Below the pieces are notes generated by a model. The model was not told where the DNA came from, did no database searches, and saw only the letters and a list, made by a program, of their open reading frames with translations. Positions 6,961 through 15,635 of a stretch of DNA of 24,017 nucleotides are shown piece after piece. This stretch comes from Helicobacter sp. GTDB lineage: Bacteria; Campylobacterota; Campylobacteria; Campylobacterales; Helicobacteraceae. Positions within the stretch are counted from its first letter, which is position 1. Every line of letters starts with the position of its first letter. The DNA lies in assembly GCA_029264655.1 (NCBI GenBank), contig JARHZY010000137.1, positions 1 through 24,017 of the forward strand, in the 5' to 3' direction. Made by a program: the position numbers and the translations under genes.

Positions 6961-9900
6961 TCAAATTGCTAAATATTGCCATGTGCAATCTGGCAATATT
7001 TCTTCTATTTTATGCTTTAAGCTTTCATCAATACACATATCACTTTCAAAAATAAAAGTCTTGCCACTTATACTATCCTTAAAACCAATACCAAAACGCG
7101 TATCTCCTTGTGATGAACGCATAATATCTGCAATGGCACTTACTTGTTCTTGTGTAATGACACTTTGCATTAAAGCACATAAACATGAATTTCGTATATC
7201 CATATCTGCGATTAAATTAAGCGGTTCAATGCCATTTGCACTATCAAGGATAGAATCTCCATGCACTACATCATGTTGTGCATATATATTACTATCTTCT
7301 TGATATTGCGTATGTTGTATTGTTGTGGCTTCCTTAGAATCTTTTATATTCTTTTGTTGTTTTGTATTGTCTTTTTTTATACGAAGTTTTATTTCCTTGC
7401 ATGATTGTAGTGTGTGGATTTCATGCACGCGTATATCTATTTTATAGCTTACTTCAGCGTTACCATCTTCACCTTCTGCTACCATTTTTTCTTTCTCAAG
7501 CTTACCTAAAATGCCAATAGGATTATTGAGATCTAGCGTATCGAGTAAATTTAGTTGGTCTTCAAATAACGTTAATGGTTGCTTGCCGCTAAAGTCCATA
7601 AGTTTTGCAGTGCCATAAGTGCGGTTATTTTTACTCATCTTTCGTTGCAAATCTTCAAGTTTCCCAATAATAAGCACTCTTGAACCATCAGCAATATGCT
7701 CTAAATCAGCGATTTTAGCAGCATTTTTTATATTTTCTATTTCATTTCGAAAATCATCTAGTGGATGCCCGCTTAAATAGATTCCCAAACTTTCATATTC
7801 ATATTCAAGCAAAAGCTTATTATGGAGTTCTGGTAATGCGTCAATCTGCAATTGCGGGCATAACTCCTTTGCACCAAATAAACCACCACCTTTACGCTCT
7901 TGCGACATACGTCTGCCTAAATCACAAATATAATCAAGATTCTCAAGCATACTTGCACGTGTATAACCAAGATTATCAAGACTACCGCTTTTTACTAATG
8001 GTTCAAGTACTTTTTTAGAGATTCTGCGGAAGTTTGCTTTTGTAATAAAATCTTCAAGGCTATTAAAGTTTCCATTTTGCTTCCTATCAGCAATAATACC
8101 CTGTAATGCACCTTCTCCTGCCCCTTTAATTGCATTTAAACCAAAGACGATTTTCTTTTTACCTTGCTCATCAATCATAACAGAAAAATTTGTTTGTGAA
8201 GTATTAACATGTGGTGGCAAAATTTCGATACCCATTGCCCTTGCTTCATCAATATAAGTAGCAACTGCTTCAATTTTATGGCTTTCACTTGAAAGCATTG
8301 CTGCCATAAACTCATGTTCATAATAGGTTTTGAGATAGGCGGTTTGGAAAGTCAGGATTCCATAAGCAGCAGAATGGGATTTATTGAATCCATATTCTGC
8401 AAATTTTGCAATTTGGTCAAAAAGCTCTTCAGCTTTTACTCTATCAAAGCCATTTTTTTGTGCTCCATCAGCAAATTTTGTGCGGTTTTCTGTCATAATT
8501 TGTGCATCTTTTTTACCCATCGCCCTACGCACAAGATCTGCTTCTCCAAGTGAGAATCCGCCAATTACTTGCACAATCTGCATAACTTGTTCTTGATATA
8601 CAATAACACCATAAGTGTTTTTTAAAATAGGCTCTAATTCTTTAAAGGTATAAGTAACTTGTGTGCGTCCATGCTTCCTATTAATATATTCATCGCTCAT
8701 ACCACTTTCCATAGGTCCGGGTCTAAAAAGTGCAAGTAAGGCAATAGCATCATCAATACCACTTGGTTGTAGTCTGCGGTTAAACTCTTGCATGCCATTT
8801 GATTCTAATTGGAATATACCGAGCGTATTGCCACTGCGTAAAGTTTTATAAACTCTCTCATCATTGACATCAAGCGTTGAAAGATTAATATCAATATTAT
8901 TTGTATCTTTAATAATATCAAGGGCATCTTGAATAACAGTTAATGTTTTTAATCCTAAGAAGTCGAATTTTATCAAATCAACAGGTTCTAAATATTTCAT
9001 AGAATATTGTGTTACCATTGCACCTTTTGTGCGTTCGCTTACATACAAGGGAACTTTATGCCATAGCTCTTTTTCAGAATCTATAACAAGGGCGGCAGCA
9101 TGCTTTCCTGTATTGCGGTTTAATTTCTCAAGACGTAAAGCCATCTCCCATACATTTTTTGCAAGCTTATCACTTTCAATTAATTCTTTAATCTTTGGCT
9201 CTAATTCATATGCACCTTCAACAAAATTCCCATTTTTATCAGTATAACCTTTTAAGGTAATACCAAGCTTTGTTGGGATAAGCTTTGCAAATTTATCTGC
9301 ATCTTTAATTGGCATACCATAAATTCTAGCAACATCACGAATAACACCGCGTGCTAACATTTTACCAAAAGTAATAACTTGGGCAACATTATATTCACCA
9401 TATTTTTCTTTCATGTATTCAAACATTTCAGCACGTCTTTTTTGGCAGAAATCAGTATCAATATCAGGCATAGAAATACGCTCTGGATTTAAAAACCGCT
9501 CAAAAAGTAAATCATACTTAATAGGATCTAAATCAGTGATTTCTAAACAATAAGCCACAAGGCTTCCTGCCGCACTTCCCCTACCCGGTCCTACCGGAAT
9601 CTTGTTGCGTTTTGCATAATGGATAAAATCCCAAACTATAAGCATATAGCCCGGAAATCTCATGTGTGTAATAATATCCATTTCTTCTTGCAAACGTTCA
9701 TGATATATTTTATGTTGTTCTGGGCTTACTTGTTCTAATCTTTTTGCTAAACCTTCTTTGCATTTATGTATAAAATATTCAGCTTCATTTTGTATAACAA
9801 TGCCCTCATTTTGTGCATATTCATGAGCAAACTTAAAGCTTGGTGGTGTGGGTGGATTTTTATCATCTTTTAATTCAATAGTAAGATTGCATTTATCTGC

Positions 9901-10773
9901 TATTTCTTTTGTATTATACACAGCTTCTGGAATATCCATAAATAAATCAAGCATTTGTTCTGGACTTTTGATATAAAACTCTTGAACAGTATGACGCAGA
10001 CGCTTTGGATCATTAATATCAGTTGCCATAGCAATCATCATTGCGGCTTCTTGCATACTCGAATCTTCTTGCTTTGTATAATGGGCATCATTGGTAGCAA
10101 TAAGTTTTACACCTGTTTCAAGACTTAAACGCAATAAATCATTATCAATAAATTTTTGGTCTGCAATACCATGCCGCATTATCTCAATATAAAAATCATC
10201 ACCAAAAATATCTTGGTATTCATGGATTGCTTCTTTTGCACCATCATAACCTTTTGCACCCATTATTATTTTTTTTTCTCGTTTTTTATTATCCATATAT
10301 GGACTTAAATTAAGATTCCATGAAATCTCTCCATTAAGGCATGCTGATGAACATATAATACCTTTTGCATGCTCTTTTAATATTTTTTTATTAATTCTTG
10401 AAGTGCGATAAAATCCTTGTATAAAGCTTTGACTTGATAAATACATAAGATTTTTATAACCCTCTTCATTTTTTGCATAAAGGCAAATATGAAACTTTGG
10501 CGTATTTGGTGATTTATCATTTAATTCCTCTTTATTGTGAATATAGGCTTCAATACCAATAATTGGCTTAATACCCGCCTTTTTCATAATCTTATAAAAT
10601 TCAATAGCACCAAACATATTGCCATGATCAGTCATTGCAACGCTATCCATGCCAAGCTCTTTTATACGCTTTGCTAAAACATCAAGCTTATTTGCTCCAT
10701 CCAAGAGAGAATACTCTGTATGGAGATGTAGATGCGTAAAAGGAATATGTGTAGTTTTTATGTGATTTTCCAT
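6961..10773 (-). CDS. dnaE: DNA polymerase III subunit alpha
   Basis: Catalytic subunit of the replicative DNA polymerase, with 1270 residues. The N-terminal PHP domain is seen in THLHLHTEYSLLDG (13-26) and MTDHGN (47-52). The polymerase core has GPGRGSAAGS (395-404), the two catalytic Asp in PDIDTDF (D437, D439) and the third in KFDFLGL (D604). The finger/tau-binding region, the ESLGIYLSGHPLDDF block and an OB-fold follow. About 60 polar residues (Lys/Gln/Asp-rich) then precede the last 85 residues. This insert may explain why the protein is longer than the roughly 1211 residues I recall for H. pylori. The ATG has AAAGG seven bases upstream, partly inside a hairpin. The gene appears monocistronic, divergent from the DUF779 gene. 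Confidence 0.98.
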   Translation of the reverse strand: MENHIKTTHIPFTHLHLHTEYSLLDGANKLDVLAKRIKELGMDSVAMTDHGNMFGAIEFYKIMKKAGIKPIIGIEAYIHNKEELNDKSPNTPKFHICLYAKNEEGYKNLMYLSSQSFIQGFYRTSRINKKILKEHAKGIICSSACLNGEISWNLNLSPYMDNKKREKKIIMGAKGYDGAKEAIHEYQDIFGDDFYIEIMRHGIADQKFIDNDLLRLSLETGVKLIATNDAHYTKQEDSSMQEAAMMIAMATDINDPKRLRHTVQEFYIKSPEQMLDLFMDIPEAVYNTKEIADKCNLTIELKDDKNPPTPPSFKFAHEYAQNEGIVIQNEAEYFIHKCKEGLAKRLEQVSPEQHKIYHERLQEEMDIITHMRFPGYMLIVWDFIHYAKRNKIPVGPGRGSAAGSLVAYCLEITDLDPIKYDLLFERFLNPERISMPDIDTDFCQKRRAEMFEYMKEKYGEYNVAQVITFGKMLARGVIRDVARIYGMPIKDADKFAKLIPTKLGITLKGYTDKNGNFVEGAYELEPKIKELIESDKLAKNVWEMALRLEKLNRNTGKHAAALVIDSEKELWHKVPLYVSERTKGAMVTQYSMKYLEPVDLIKFDFLGLKTLTVIQDALDIIKDTNNIDINLSTLDVNDERVYKTLRSGNTLGIFQLESNGMQEFNRRLQPSGIDDAIALLALFRPGPMESGMSDEYINRKHGRTQVTYTFKELEPILKNTYGVIVYQEQVMQIVQVIGGFSLGEADLVRRAMGKKDAQIMTENRTKFADGAQKNGFDRVKAEELFDQIAKFAEYGFNKSHSAAYGILTFQTAYLKTYYEHEFMAAMLSSESHKIEAVATYIDEARAMGIEILPPHVNTSQTNFSVMIDEQGKKKIVFGLNAIKGAGEGALQGIIADRKQNGNFNSLEDFITKANFRRISKKVLEPLVKSGSLDNLGYTRASMLENLDYICDLGRRMSQERKGGGLFGAKELCPQLQIDALPELHNKLLLEYEYESLGIYLSGHPLDDFRNEIENIKNAAKIADLEHIADGSRVLIIGKLEDLQRKMSKNNRTYGTAKLMDFSGKQPLTLFEDQLNLLDTLDLNNPIGILGKLEKEKMVAEGEDGNAEVSYKIDIRVHEIHTLQSCKEIKLRIKKDNTKQQKNIKDSKEATTIQHTQYQEDSNIYAQHDVVHGDSILDSANGIEPLNLIADMDIRNSCLCALMQSVITQEQVSAIADIMRSSQGDTRFGIGFKDSISGKTFIFESDMCIDESLKHKIEEILPDCTWQYLAI

Positions 10774-10809
10774 AATATACCTTTATATAAATAATTATTA
10801 GGTATATTA
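10773..10809 (-). promoter_or_regulatory. Inverted repeat in the dnaE leader covering the ribosome-binding site
   Basis: TAATATACC (10773-10781) and GGTATATTA (10801-10809) are a perfect 9-base inverted repeat with a 19-base spacer. In the dnaE mRNA one arm contains the GG of the Shine-Dalgarno sequence and reaches the first base of the start codon. It could be a translational hairpin or a protein-binding operator. Confidence 0.5.
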
Positions 10810-10944
10810 CTACACTTAAGGTTAAACTTCTTTGAATCTCTATTTTTTATCGCTATGTATATTAAAAATATATTTTATATACACTTTTTGTTACATTGTA
10901 ATTTGAGTGCTAGAGAATACATTCTAAAATAATAAAAAATATGA

Positions 10945-10950
10945 TATAAT
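10945..10950 (+). promoter_or_regulatory. Extended -10 promoter of the DUF779 gene
   Basis: TGATATAAT carries a perfect TATAAT with the upstream TG, 64 bases before the ATG used here. The leader would be about 55 bases. Confidence 0.5.
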
Positions 10951-11014
10951 TTATCTTTTTAATAAAAAATAATATGCAAGTTAAAACAAATTTGTGAAGT
11001 TTCAAGGAGTGGTT

Positions 11015-11323
11015 ATGGAACTTATTGTAAATGAAAATGCAAAAACACTTATCCGTGAATTAGAATCTACGCATGGTGCAATTCTGTTTTATCAAAGTTT
11101 TGGTTGCTGTGATGGCTCTGTGGCATTATGTTATGCTAAAAAAGATTTTCAGCTTGGCAATAATGATGTTTGCCTTGCAAGCACCGATGGTATAGAGCTA
11201 TGGACACACCATTCACAAGTGCAGTTATATAAAGATAAAATATTCCACCTTAGCATAGAAATAGGAAATGGCAATGAATATTCCCTAGAATATGGTTGTG
11301 GCATGCATTTTGTATTTTTATAA
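11015..11323 (+). CDS. DUF779 family protein
   Basis: A 102-residue cytosolic protein of unknown function. The GAILFYQSFGCCDGSVALCY stretch matches the conserved DUF779 pattern of a Gly-Cys-Cys-Asp-Gly core, and the C-terminal EYSLEYGCGMHFVF matches its 'FSLE...G.RF' end. In other bacteria DUF779 genes often lie beside aldehyde or alcohol dehydrogenase genes; none is here, so it stands alone. A longer frame starts at GTG 10994, but AAGGAG at 11004-11009 sits five bases before ATG 11015, which decides the start. The three Cys (two adjacent, one in LCY) suggest metal or redox chemistry, as an inference. Confidence 0.8.
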   Translation: MELIVNENAKTLIRELESTHGAILFYQSFGCCDGSVALCYAKKDFQLGNNDVCLASTDGIELWTHHSQVQLYKDKIFHLSIEIGNGNEYSLEYGCGMHFVFL

Positions 11324-11438
11324 AATGCATAACTATTGCACTTAAGTCATTACTTAGAAATATAAAAACTCCAAAATTAAATTGGTATATATTATGCATA
11401 ACAACAACATAAAATTACAAGAAAAACAAAAAATATAT

Positions 11439-11444
11439 TATAAT
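11439..11444 (+). promoter_or_regulatory. -10 box of the Maf gene
   Basis: A perfect TATAAT lies 32 bases before the ATG of the Maf gene, giving a leader of about 26 bases. It is a housekeeping-type promoter. I see no sigma-28 or sigma-54 pattern before this gene. Confidence 0.5.
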
Positions 11445-11476
11445 ACTATTTCATTTTATTGTGCAATGAGGATATA

Positions 11477-13537
11477 ATGGCAACACAAAAGCAAACTAAA
11501 AAAACACAAGAACAACCTCAAGATAATCTGCATGAAGCTACATGCAAACCACTTGGGACAATCATGCAAGACTTACAAAAAGCCCAAACGCAAATTAATG
11601 AAAACTCTATTTATGAACGCAACTTACATGCGTTAAGCATAAGAGATCCACTCTTATTTTATAATTTATTAGAAATTAAAACAAATATGCGGTATGAAGT
11701 GTTTATGGGAAATGATAGTGCAAATTTTAATATTGTAGAGTTAGAACGCAATATTCCACTTTATACAGGAGATCCCCTGCAAGAGAATTTAGCTACATTA
11801 AAAAACTATGAAATCTATCGCTACTATCCCTATCTTTATGCTTATGGTTTAGGTAATGGAATCTTATATCGTATGATGTTGGGTAATGAGATTTTAAAGC
11901 GTATTGTAGTTATTGAACCAGAATTAGAGATTATCTACATTGTGTTAAATCTCATTGATTTTAGTGAAGAGATTCTAAGTAATAGATTAATTTTATTACA
12001 TGCAGCACAATGCAACTTTAATATGATTAACTCTCTTTTTGATATGGATAAATTTTCTAAAGTATATTCTAAAGTTTATGATTTATTTGTGCCAAATAGC
12101 TACTATGAACAATATAGTGATGAGATTCTAAGAATCAATAAAGACTTTGTTGCGGCAATTGAACATGGCGTTATTAGCGTAGGCAATGATACAAAAGATG
12201 CTATTGTTGGGATAAAACAACATATTGAAAATTTAAAATATTCTCTCTATGCTCCAAGTCTTATGGAAATCCACAGCAAACTAAAGGGTAGAGATACAGC
12301 CATTATTATCTCTACAGGTCCAAGTCTCTACAAACAATTAGACCAACTTAAAGCAATTGCACCTTATGCGACACTTTTTTGTATTGATGCAAGCTTCCCT
12401 GTGCTTACTCAACATGGTATAAAACCAGATATTGTTTTTTCACTTGAACGTGTAAAAGAAAGTGCAAAATTTTACACAGATACTCCTATGGAAGCACAAG
12501 AAGATGTTATTTTTTCTTTAACTTCAATCGTGCATGAAGATACTATCCATGCAATACAAAAAGGTGTAAAACAATTTAGTTTTCGTCCGTTTGGCTACAC
12601 AACACTTTTTAATTTTTATGAATATGGTTATCTTGGTATTGGTATGAGTGCAGCAAATATGGCATATGAATTAGTTGTGCATTCACAATTTAAAAGGTGC
12701 ATTATTATAGGACAGGATTTAGCCTTTGGACAAGATGGTTCAAGCCATTCTCAAGGAGCTGTATATGGCACAAATGAAATTAAGCCCAAAAAAGATAAAG
12801 TTTATGTGGAAAAATATGGTGGTGGTGGTGTAGTAGAAAGCACAGAAGTATGGAAACTCTTTTTAAACTTCTATGAAAAAGATATAGCAAATACTCCATA
12901 TAAAATAGAAGTCATTAATGCAACGGAGGGAGGGGCTAGGATTCGCGGAACTATTGAAATGCCTTTTAAAGAAGCCTGTGCATTGATTCCAAAAATAAAG
13001 AAAAAACCAATAAAACTAAAAGCCCCAAGCAAATCCCATGCAAAAAAGAATATGGAGAAAGCCATTGAAATCTGTCAAAATTGGATTGATTATGGTGAAT
13101 TGCAGCAAAAAAAAGTAGAAGATGTTTTTCTTGAATTGGTAGCCTTTTTACAAGAAATAGAAGAATTAAACCGCCAAAATGAATTAGAAAAATTCAATTA
13201 TGCAACAATGGATAAACTCATAGATTCAATTGATGAAATTAAGGATATTTTTAATTCTAGAGTTTTCCACGACTACTTTACAGATGCTTTGCAATCCTAT
13301 ATTTTCCATCAAGAACTTGATATAGCACAACTTTTAGTGCGACCTATTAATAATGATGATGATAAAAAGGCAAAAGAGTTAGAGTGGCTCTATCATCATA
13401 GATATTGGCTTTTTAGTCTTGCAGGTGGGATTGATACAGTAGTAACTGTTGTGCGTAAAGCCTTGGAATACTTAAGTGGCAAGCCATATGAAAGCATTAA
13501 AGATAAAGAGAAAAAAGAAGAGGCAAAACAAAAATAA
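11477..13537 (+). CDS. Motility accessory factor (Maf/DUF115) protein
   Basis: A 686-residue protein of the Maf family, which is needed for glycosylation of flagellin with pseudaminic or legionaminic acid in Helicobacter and Campylobacter. Members resemble sialyltransferase-like glycosyltransferases. After a Gln/Lys-rich N-terminus and an N-terminal Maf domain (about 45-230), the DUF115 core begins with GRDTAIIISTGPSL (271-284) and continues through FCIDASFPVL and IKPDIVFSLE. IIIGQDLAFGQDGSSHSQGA (about 413-432) is also typical. The tail is Lys/Glu-rich. A TTG-started longer frame begins at 11459, but GAGGA at 11468-11472 lies four bases before ATG 11477, so the latter is preferred. No flagellin or pseudaminic-acid genes are in the window. 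Confidence 0.9.
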   Translation: MATQKQTKKTQEQPQDNLHEATCKPLGTIMQDLQKAQTQINENSIYERNLHALSIRDPLLFYNLLEIKTNMRYEVFMGNDSANFNIVELERNIPLYTGDPLQENLATLKNYEIYRYYPYLYAYGLGNGILYRMMLGNEILKRIVVIEPELEIIYIVLNLIDFSEEILSNRLILLHAAQCNFNMINSLFDMDKFSKVYSKVYDLFVPNSYYEQYSDEILRINKDFVAAIEHGVISVGNDTKDAIVGIKQHIENLKYSLYAPSLMEIHSKLKGRDTAIIISTGPSLYKQLDQLKAIAPYATLFCIDASFPVLTQHGIKPDIVFSLERVKESAKFYTDTPMEAQEDVIFSLTSIVHEDTIHAIQKGVKQFSFRPFGYTTLFNFYEYGYLGIGMSAANMAYELVVHSQFKRCIIIGQDLAFGQDGSSHSQGAVYGTNEIKPKKDKVYVEKYGGGGVVESTEVWKLFLNFYEKDIANTPYKIEVINATEGGARIRGTIEMPFKEACALIPKIKKKPIKLKAPSKSHAKKNMEKAIEICQNWIDYGELQQKKVEDVFLELVAFLQEIEELNRQNELEKFNYATMDKLIDSIDEIKDIFNSRVFHDYFTDALQSYIFHQELDIAQLLVRPINNDDDKKAKELEWLYHHRYWLFSLAGGIDTVVTVVRKALEYLSGKPYESIKDKEKKEEAKQK

Positions 13538-13918
13538 AGTAAATTGGCATTATAATCTATTTTAAGCATTTTTCTAAATTATTTAGTAAGTTTTATCTAT
13601 ATAGCCACTTTTAAAAAGCTCGCACAAAAACAATATAGATTAAAGAAATAAATCCCCATAACAACCAAAAAAATATTTTGGATAAAAACTAATAACTTTT
13701 TATATTTCCAATAGATTCTAGAAAGCATATATCCATTATTATTTTAGGTTAAGAATAGACAATCTCATTATTTAAAAAATTGCACTATTCTTTAATCTTT
13801 ATAAGTTTAAATATTTAGCCGTCTTTAAACAGATATATTTTACCTAAATGCACTTCATTTTATTACCAAAATAATAATAATCCTTAGATTCTATAATTTT
13901 ATGGCATTTATATATAAG
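13538..13918. other. 381-base gene-free region between convergent genes
   Basis: It separates the convergent Maf and thioredoxin genes. The only structure noted is the inverted repeat GTTTAAA/TTTAAAC at 13805-13830 (12-base loop), too far from either stop to call a terminator. No gene seen. Confidence 0.6.
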
Positions 13919-14233
13919 CTATCCTAAAACATTACGTAAAGGGGTTTCTATTTCTACTTGGCTTTTTGGCTCTACAAGACGTTCGCCTACTTCTTCACCA
14001 TTTTTATAAAAAATTAATGTTGGGATTCTACGAATCTGTAGTGTGTCTTTTAGTTGTTCTTCATTATCAAAATTTACTTTAAAAAAATGCACTTTATCCT
14101 TATATTCAGTCGCTAAAGCCTGCATAATCGGCTCAATGCGTTTGCAATCAGGACACCAGCTAGCACCCACATTAACAACTACTACACCATCTTTCACCAT
14201 ATCAGAATAATTATTGTGATTTAACTCTTGCAT
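13919..14233 (-). CDS. Thioredoxin with CPDC active site (Trx2 type)
   Basis: A small dithiol-disulfide oxidoreductase of 104 residues with a complete thioredoxin fold. The active site is WCPDC at residues 26-30 instead of the usual WCGPC, and the cis-proline is in RRIPTLIFY (P71). H. pylori has two thioredoxins, and the second (HP1458, from memory) carries CPDC. This is probably its orthologue, used in electron supply to peroxiredoxin-type or other disulfide enzymes. There is no signal peptide, so it is cytoplasmic. The ATG has AGGAG seven bases upstream. It lies alone between two gene-free stretches. Confidence 0.93.
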   Translation of the reverse strand: MQELNHNNYSDMVKDGVVVVNVGASWCPDCKRIEPIMQALATEYKDKVHFFKVNFDNEEQLKDTLQIRRIPTLIFYKNGEEVGERLVEPKSQVEIETPLRNVLG

Positions 14234-14684
14234 ATCCCATCTCCTGAAAAAATTTGTGCTATGCTACTCTAAAAAGTTAAACGATATGATAACAAAATAT
14301 AAATATTTATCTAAAAATTATAACATTATATGCTTAATGCATAATAGCAACATATTATCTCTTTAGAACATTTTTTAGATGATTGCCTATAATATTCCAT
14401 ATTTGACAACTTAATGTATCTATTTAAAAGCGAAAAATAAGAATCCCTAACAAAAAATATGATTATTTGCATATCTAAAATAACCATTTACAACCAACCT
14501 CAAACATACTCCGCTCAATCTTATTACTATATAGGCTCACATTTTATGAGAAATAAAAAGCAATTAGGGCTTTTATTTTCTCTTGATATGCATTAAGTTA
14601 CATCTATTTGCAAACCAACAATGCTCTTTACTTTAGGCTTTTTAAAATCTTATTTTATTGATATACTTACCAAATAATATAGAA
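14234..14684. other. 451-base gene-free region
   Basis: It contains the thioredoxin leader at the left and the hairpin at 14548-14582. Otherwise it is AT-rich with no reading frame, RNA gene or repeat that I can support. Confidence 0.6.
14548..14582. terminator. Bidirectional terminator-like hairpin
   Basis: Two 14-base arms pair at 12 of 14 positions around a 7-base loop. The inner GC/GC clamp is followed by TTTTTATTT on the minus strand and TTTTATTTT on the plus strand. It lies about 100 bases after the stop of the gene ending at 14685 and is the best intrinsic-terminator candidate here. Confidence 0.45.
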
Positions 14685-15101
14685 CTAACGCACGTCAGCA
14701 CGTAAAGTTACAACACTAAATAATATACCATGCTCACATTGAAAATGTTTTTTAATTGGTGTGGATTTGCCATGTATATAACTTTCAATATTACCCACTT
14801 TGCTACCACCAATTTGCAGGGCTTGTTCCTGTAAATCCTTTAAGGCAGAGAAAAAAAGTAGAGTGCATATATGTGTAGAATCTTGTAATACATTATGCGT
14901 TGTTTTACTCGCAATAATGCCATGTCGTTTTAATTTAGCCCGCTTTGGATTCTTACTAAATTGCAATACAATATTTTTATGCAACATGTCTTTTGCAATT
15001 TGGGATTTTTTAAGATTGGGTAATGGAATATTTTGTATCTCTGCATTTGCATATAACACATAGAAAAACATGCAAAACAAAAAAACAAAATAACATTTCA
15101 T
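14685..15101 (-). CDS. Exported small protein of the 'excinuclease ATPase subunit' misnamed family
   Basis: A 138-residue protein with a clear signal peptide (hydrophobic residues 3-17, cleavage probably after ANA at about residue 20). The mature part keeps the pattern I know from a family of small periplasmic proteins often mislabelled 'excinuclease ATPase subunit': an IPLPNLKKS start, a short middle strand, then C-x-x-x-x-x-x-AL-x-x-LQE-x-A-x-x-x-G-x-x-x-V-x-NI-x-SY, and a final Cys with a hydrophobic strand. This core resembles the YbjQ-like fold. The two Cys (ICTLLF and FQCEHG) could form a disulfide. Function unknown. The ATG has AAGGAT four bases upstream. It lies 56 bases downstream of the sigma-54-type gene and may be co-transcribed with it. 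Confidence 0.65.
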   Translation of the reverse strand: MKCYFVFLFCMFFYVLYANAEIQNIPLPNLKKSQIAKDMLHKNIVLQFSKNPKRAKLKRHGIIASKTTHNVLQDSTHICTLLFFSALKDLQEQALQIGGSKVGNIESYIHGKSTPIKKHFQCEHGILFSVVTLRADVR

Positions 15102-15116
15102 TGGAATCCTTATAGA

Positions 15117-15140
15117 TAAGGTAGGGAAAATCCCTACTTA
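15117..15140 (-). other. GC-containing hairpin between two minus-strand genes
   Basis: GTAGGGA (15121-15127) and TCCCTAC (15131-15137) form a perfect 7-bp stem with a 3-base loop. An alternative register adds TAAG/CTTA (15117-15140) with one bulged G. No U-tract follows on the minus strand. It ends just before the Shine-Dalgarno of the gene starting at 15101, so it could modulate translation, processing or read-through from the upstream gene. Confidence 0.5.
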
Positions 15141-15157
15141 CAACATATATCAAAAAA

Positions 15158-15601
15158 TTAAGAAGCCATCATAAGCCCAGCATGCACATAATTAATATTA
15201 TAAAGTTTATTTACAAGCTGATTAATAAGCCCACGCATTTCCATACTTAAACTTTCATTGCGTAATAACTTATTAAATGCTTCAAAGTTAATATCATCAC
15301 TAGTTTTAGCAATATAGCTTGCAGCGATTAAATCTTGACTATTTAAGATATTTTCGCCTCGCAATATATTCGCCATTGTCATAAAACTTGCAGCATCTTT
15401 AAACCCCCCTTGTATAGAATCTCCTAAGCCTTCAATCCTTTGCAAATATTCTGATTTAACAAACACATCTTGTGGCAGATAATTTTCATCTGCAGATGTT
15501 GGTATATAGCGATTCCTTGAACCATGATGAATATCAATACCATGTTGATTATGCACGCTATCGGCATATCTTTTTTGTAAAATATTCTGTGAAACTTGCA
15601 T
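15158..15601 (-). CDS. Hypothetical protein under a sigma-54-type promoter (possible flagellar gene)
   Basis: I do not recognise this 147-residue protein. It has no signal peptide or membrane segment. The first half is polar (His, Tyr and Asn rich); the second half looks helical and amphipathic (LLRNESLSMEMRGLINQLVN), ending in a hydrophobic VHAGLMMAS. The frame can be extended to TTG 15616, but AAAGGA at 15608-15613 sits six bases before ATG 15601, which is chosen. A sigma-54-like promoter begins 35 bases upstream. In Helicobacter and Campylobacter sigma-54 drives middle flagellar genes, so a rod, hook or chaperone-type role is a reasonable inference. A G6 run lies within the coding sequence (15404-15409). 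Confidence 0.75.
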   Translation of the reverse strand: MQVSQNILQKRYADSVHNQHGIDIHHGSRNRYIPTSADENYLPQDVFVKSEYLQRIEGLGDSIQGGFKDAASFMTMANILRGENILNSQDLIAASYIAKTSDDINFEAFNKLLRNESLSMEMRGLINQLVNKLYNINYVHAGLMMAS

Positions 15602-15635
15602 TTTAAATCCTTTCAAAATAGATTTACAATAGTTT

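Noticed and set aside
1176..11400. ATGCAT motifs downstream of minE and of the DUF779 gene as related elements
   Set aside because: ATGCAT is a short self-palindrome; the flanks do not align well enough to claim common origin.
13805..13830. GTTTAAA/TTTAAAC inverted repeat as a thioredoxin terminator
   Set aside because: It lies about 90 bases from the stop, has a 12-base loop, only AT-rich arms and no U-tract.
5688..13912. Shared 14-mer TAAATGCCATAAAA (near 5690 plus strand, near 13905 minus strand) as a dispersed repeat
   Set aside because: Only two copies, no similarity beyond the 14 bases, and chance is plausible in AT-rich intergenic DNA.
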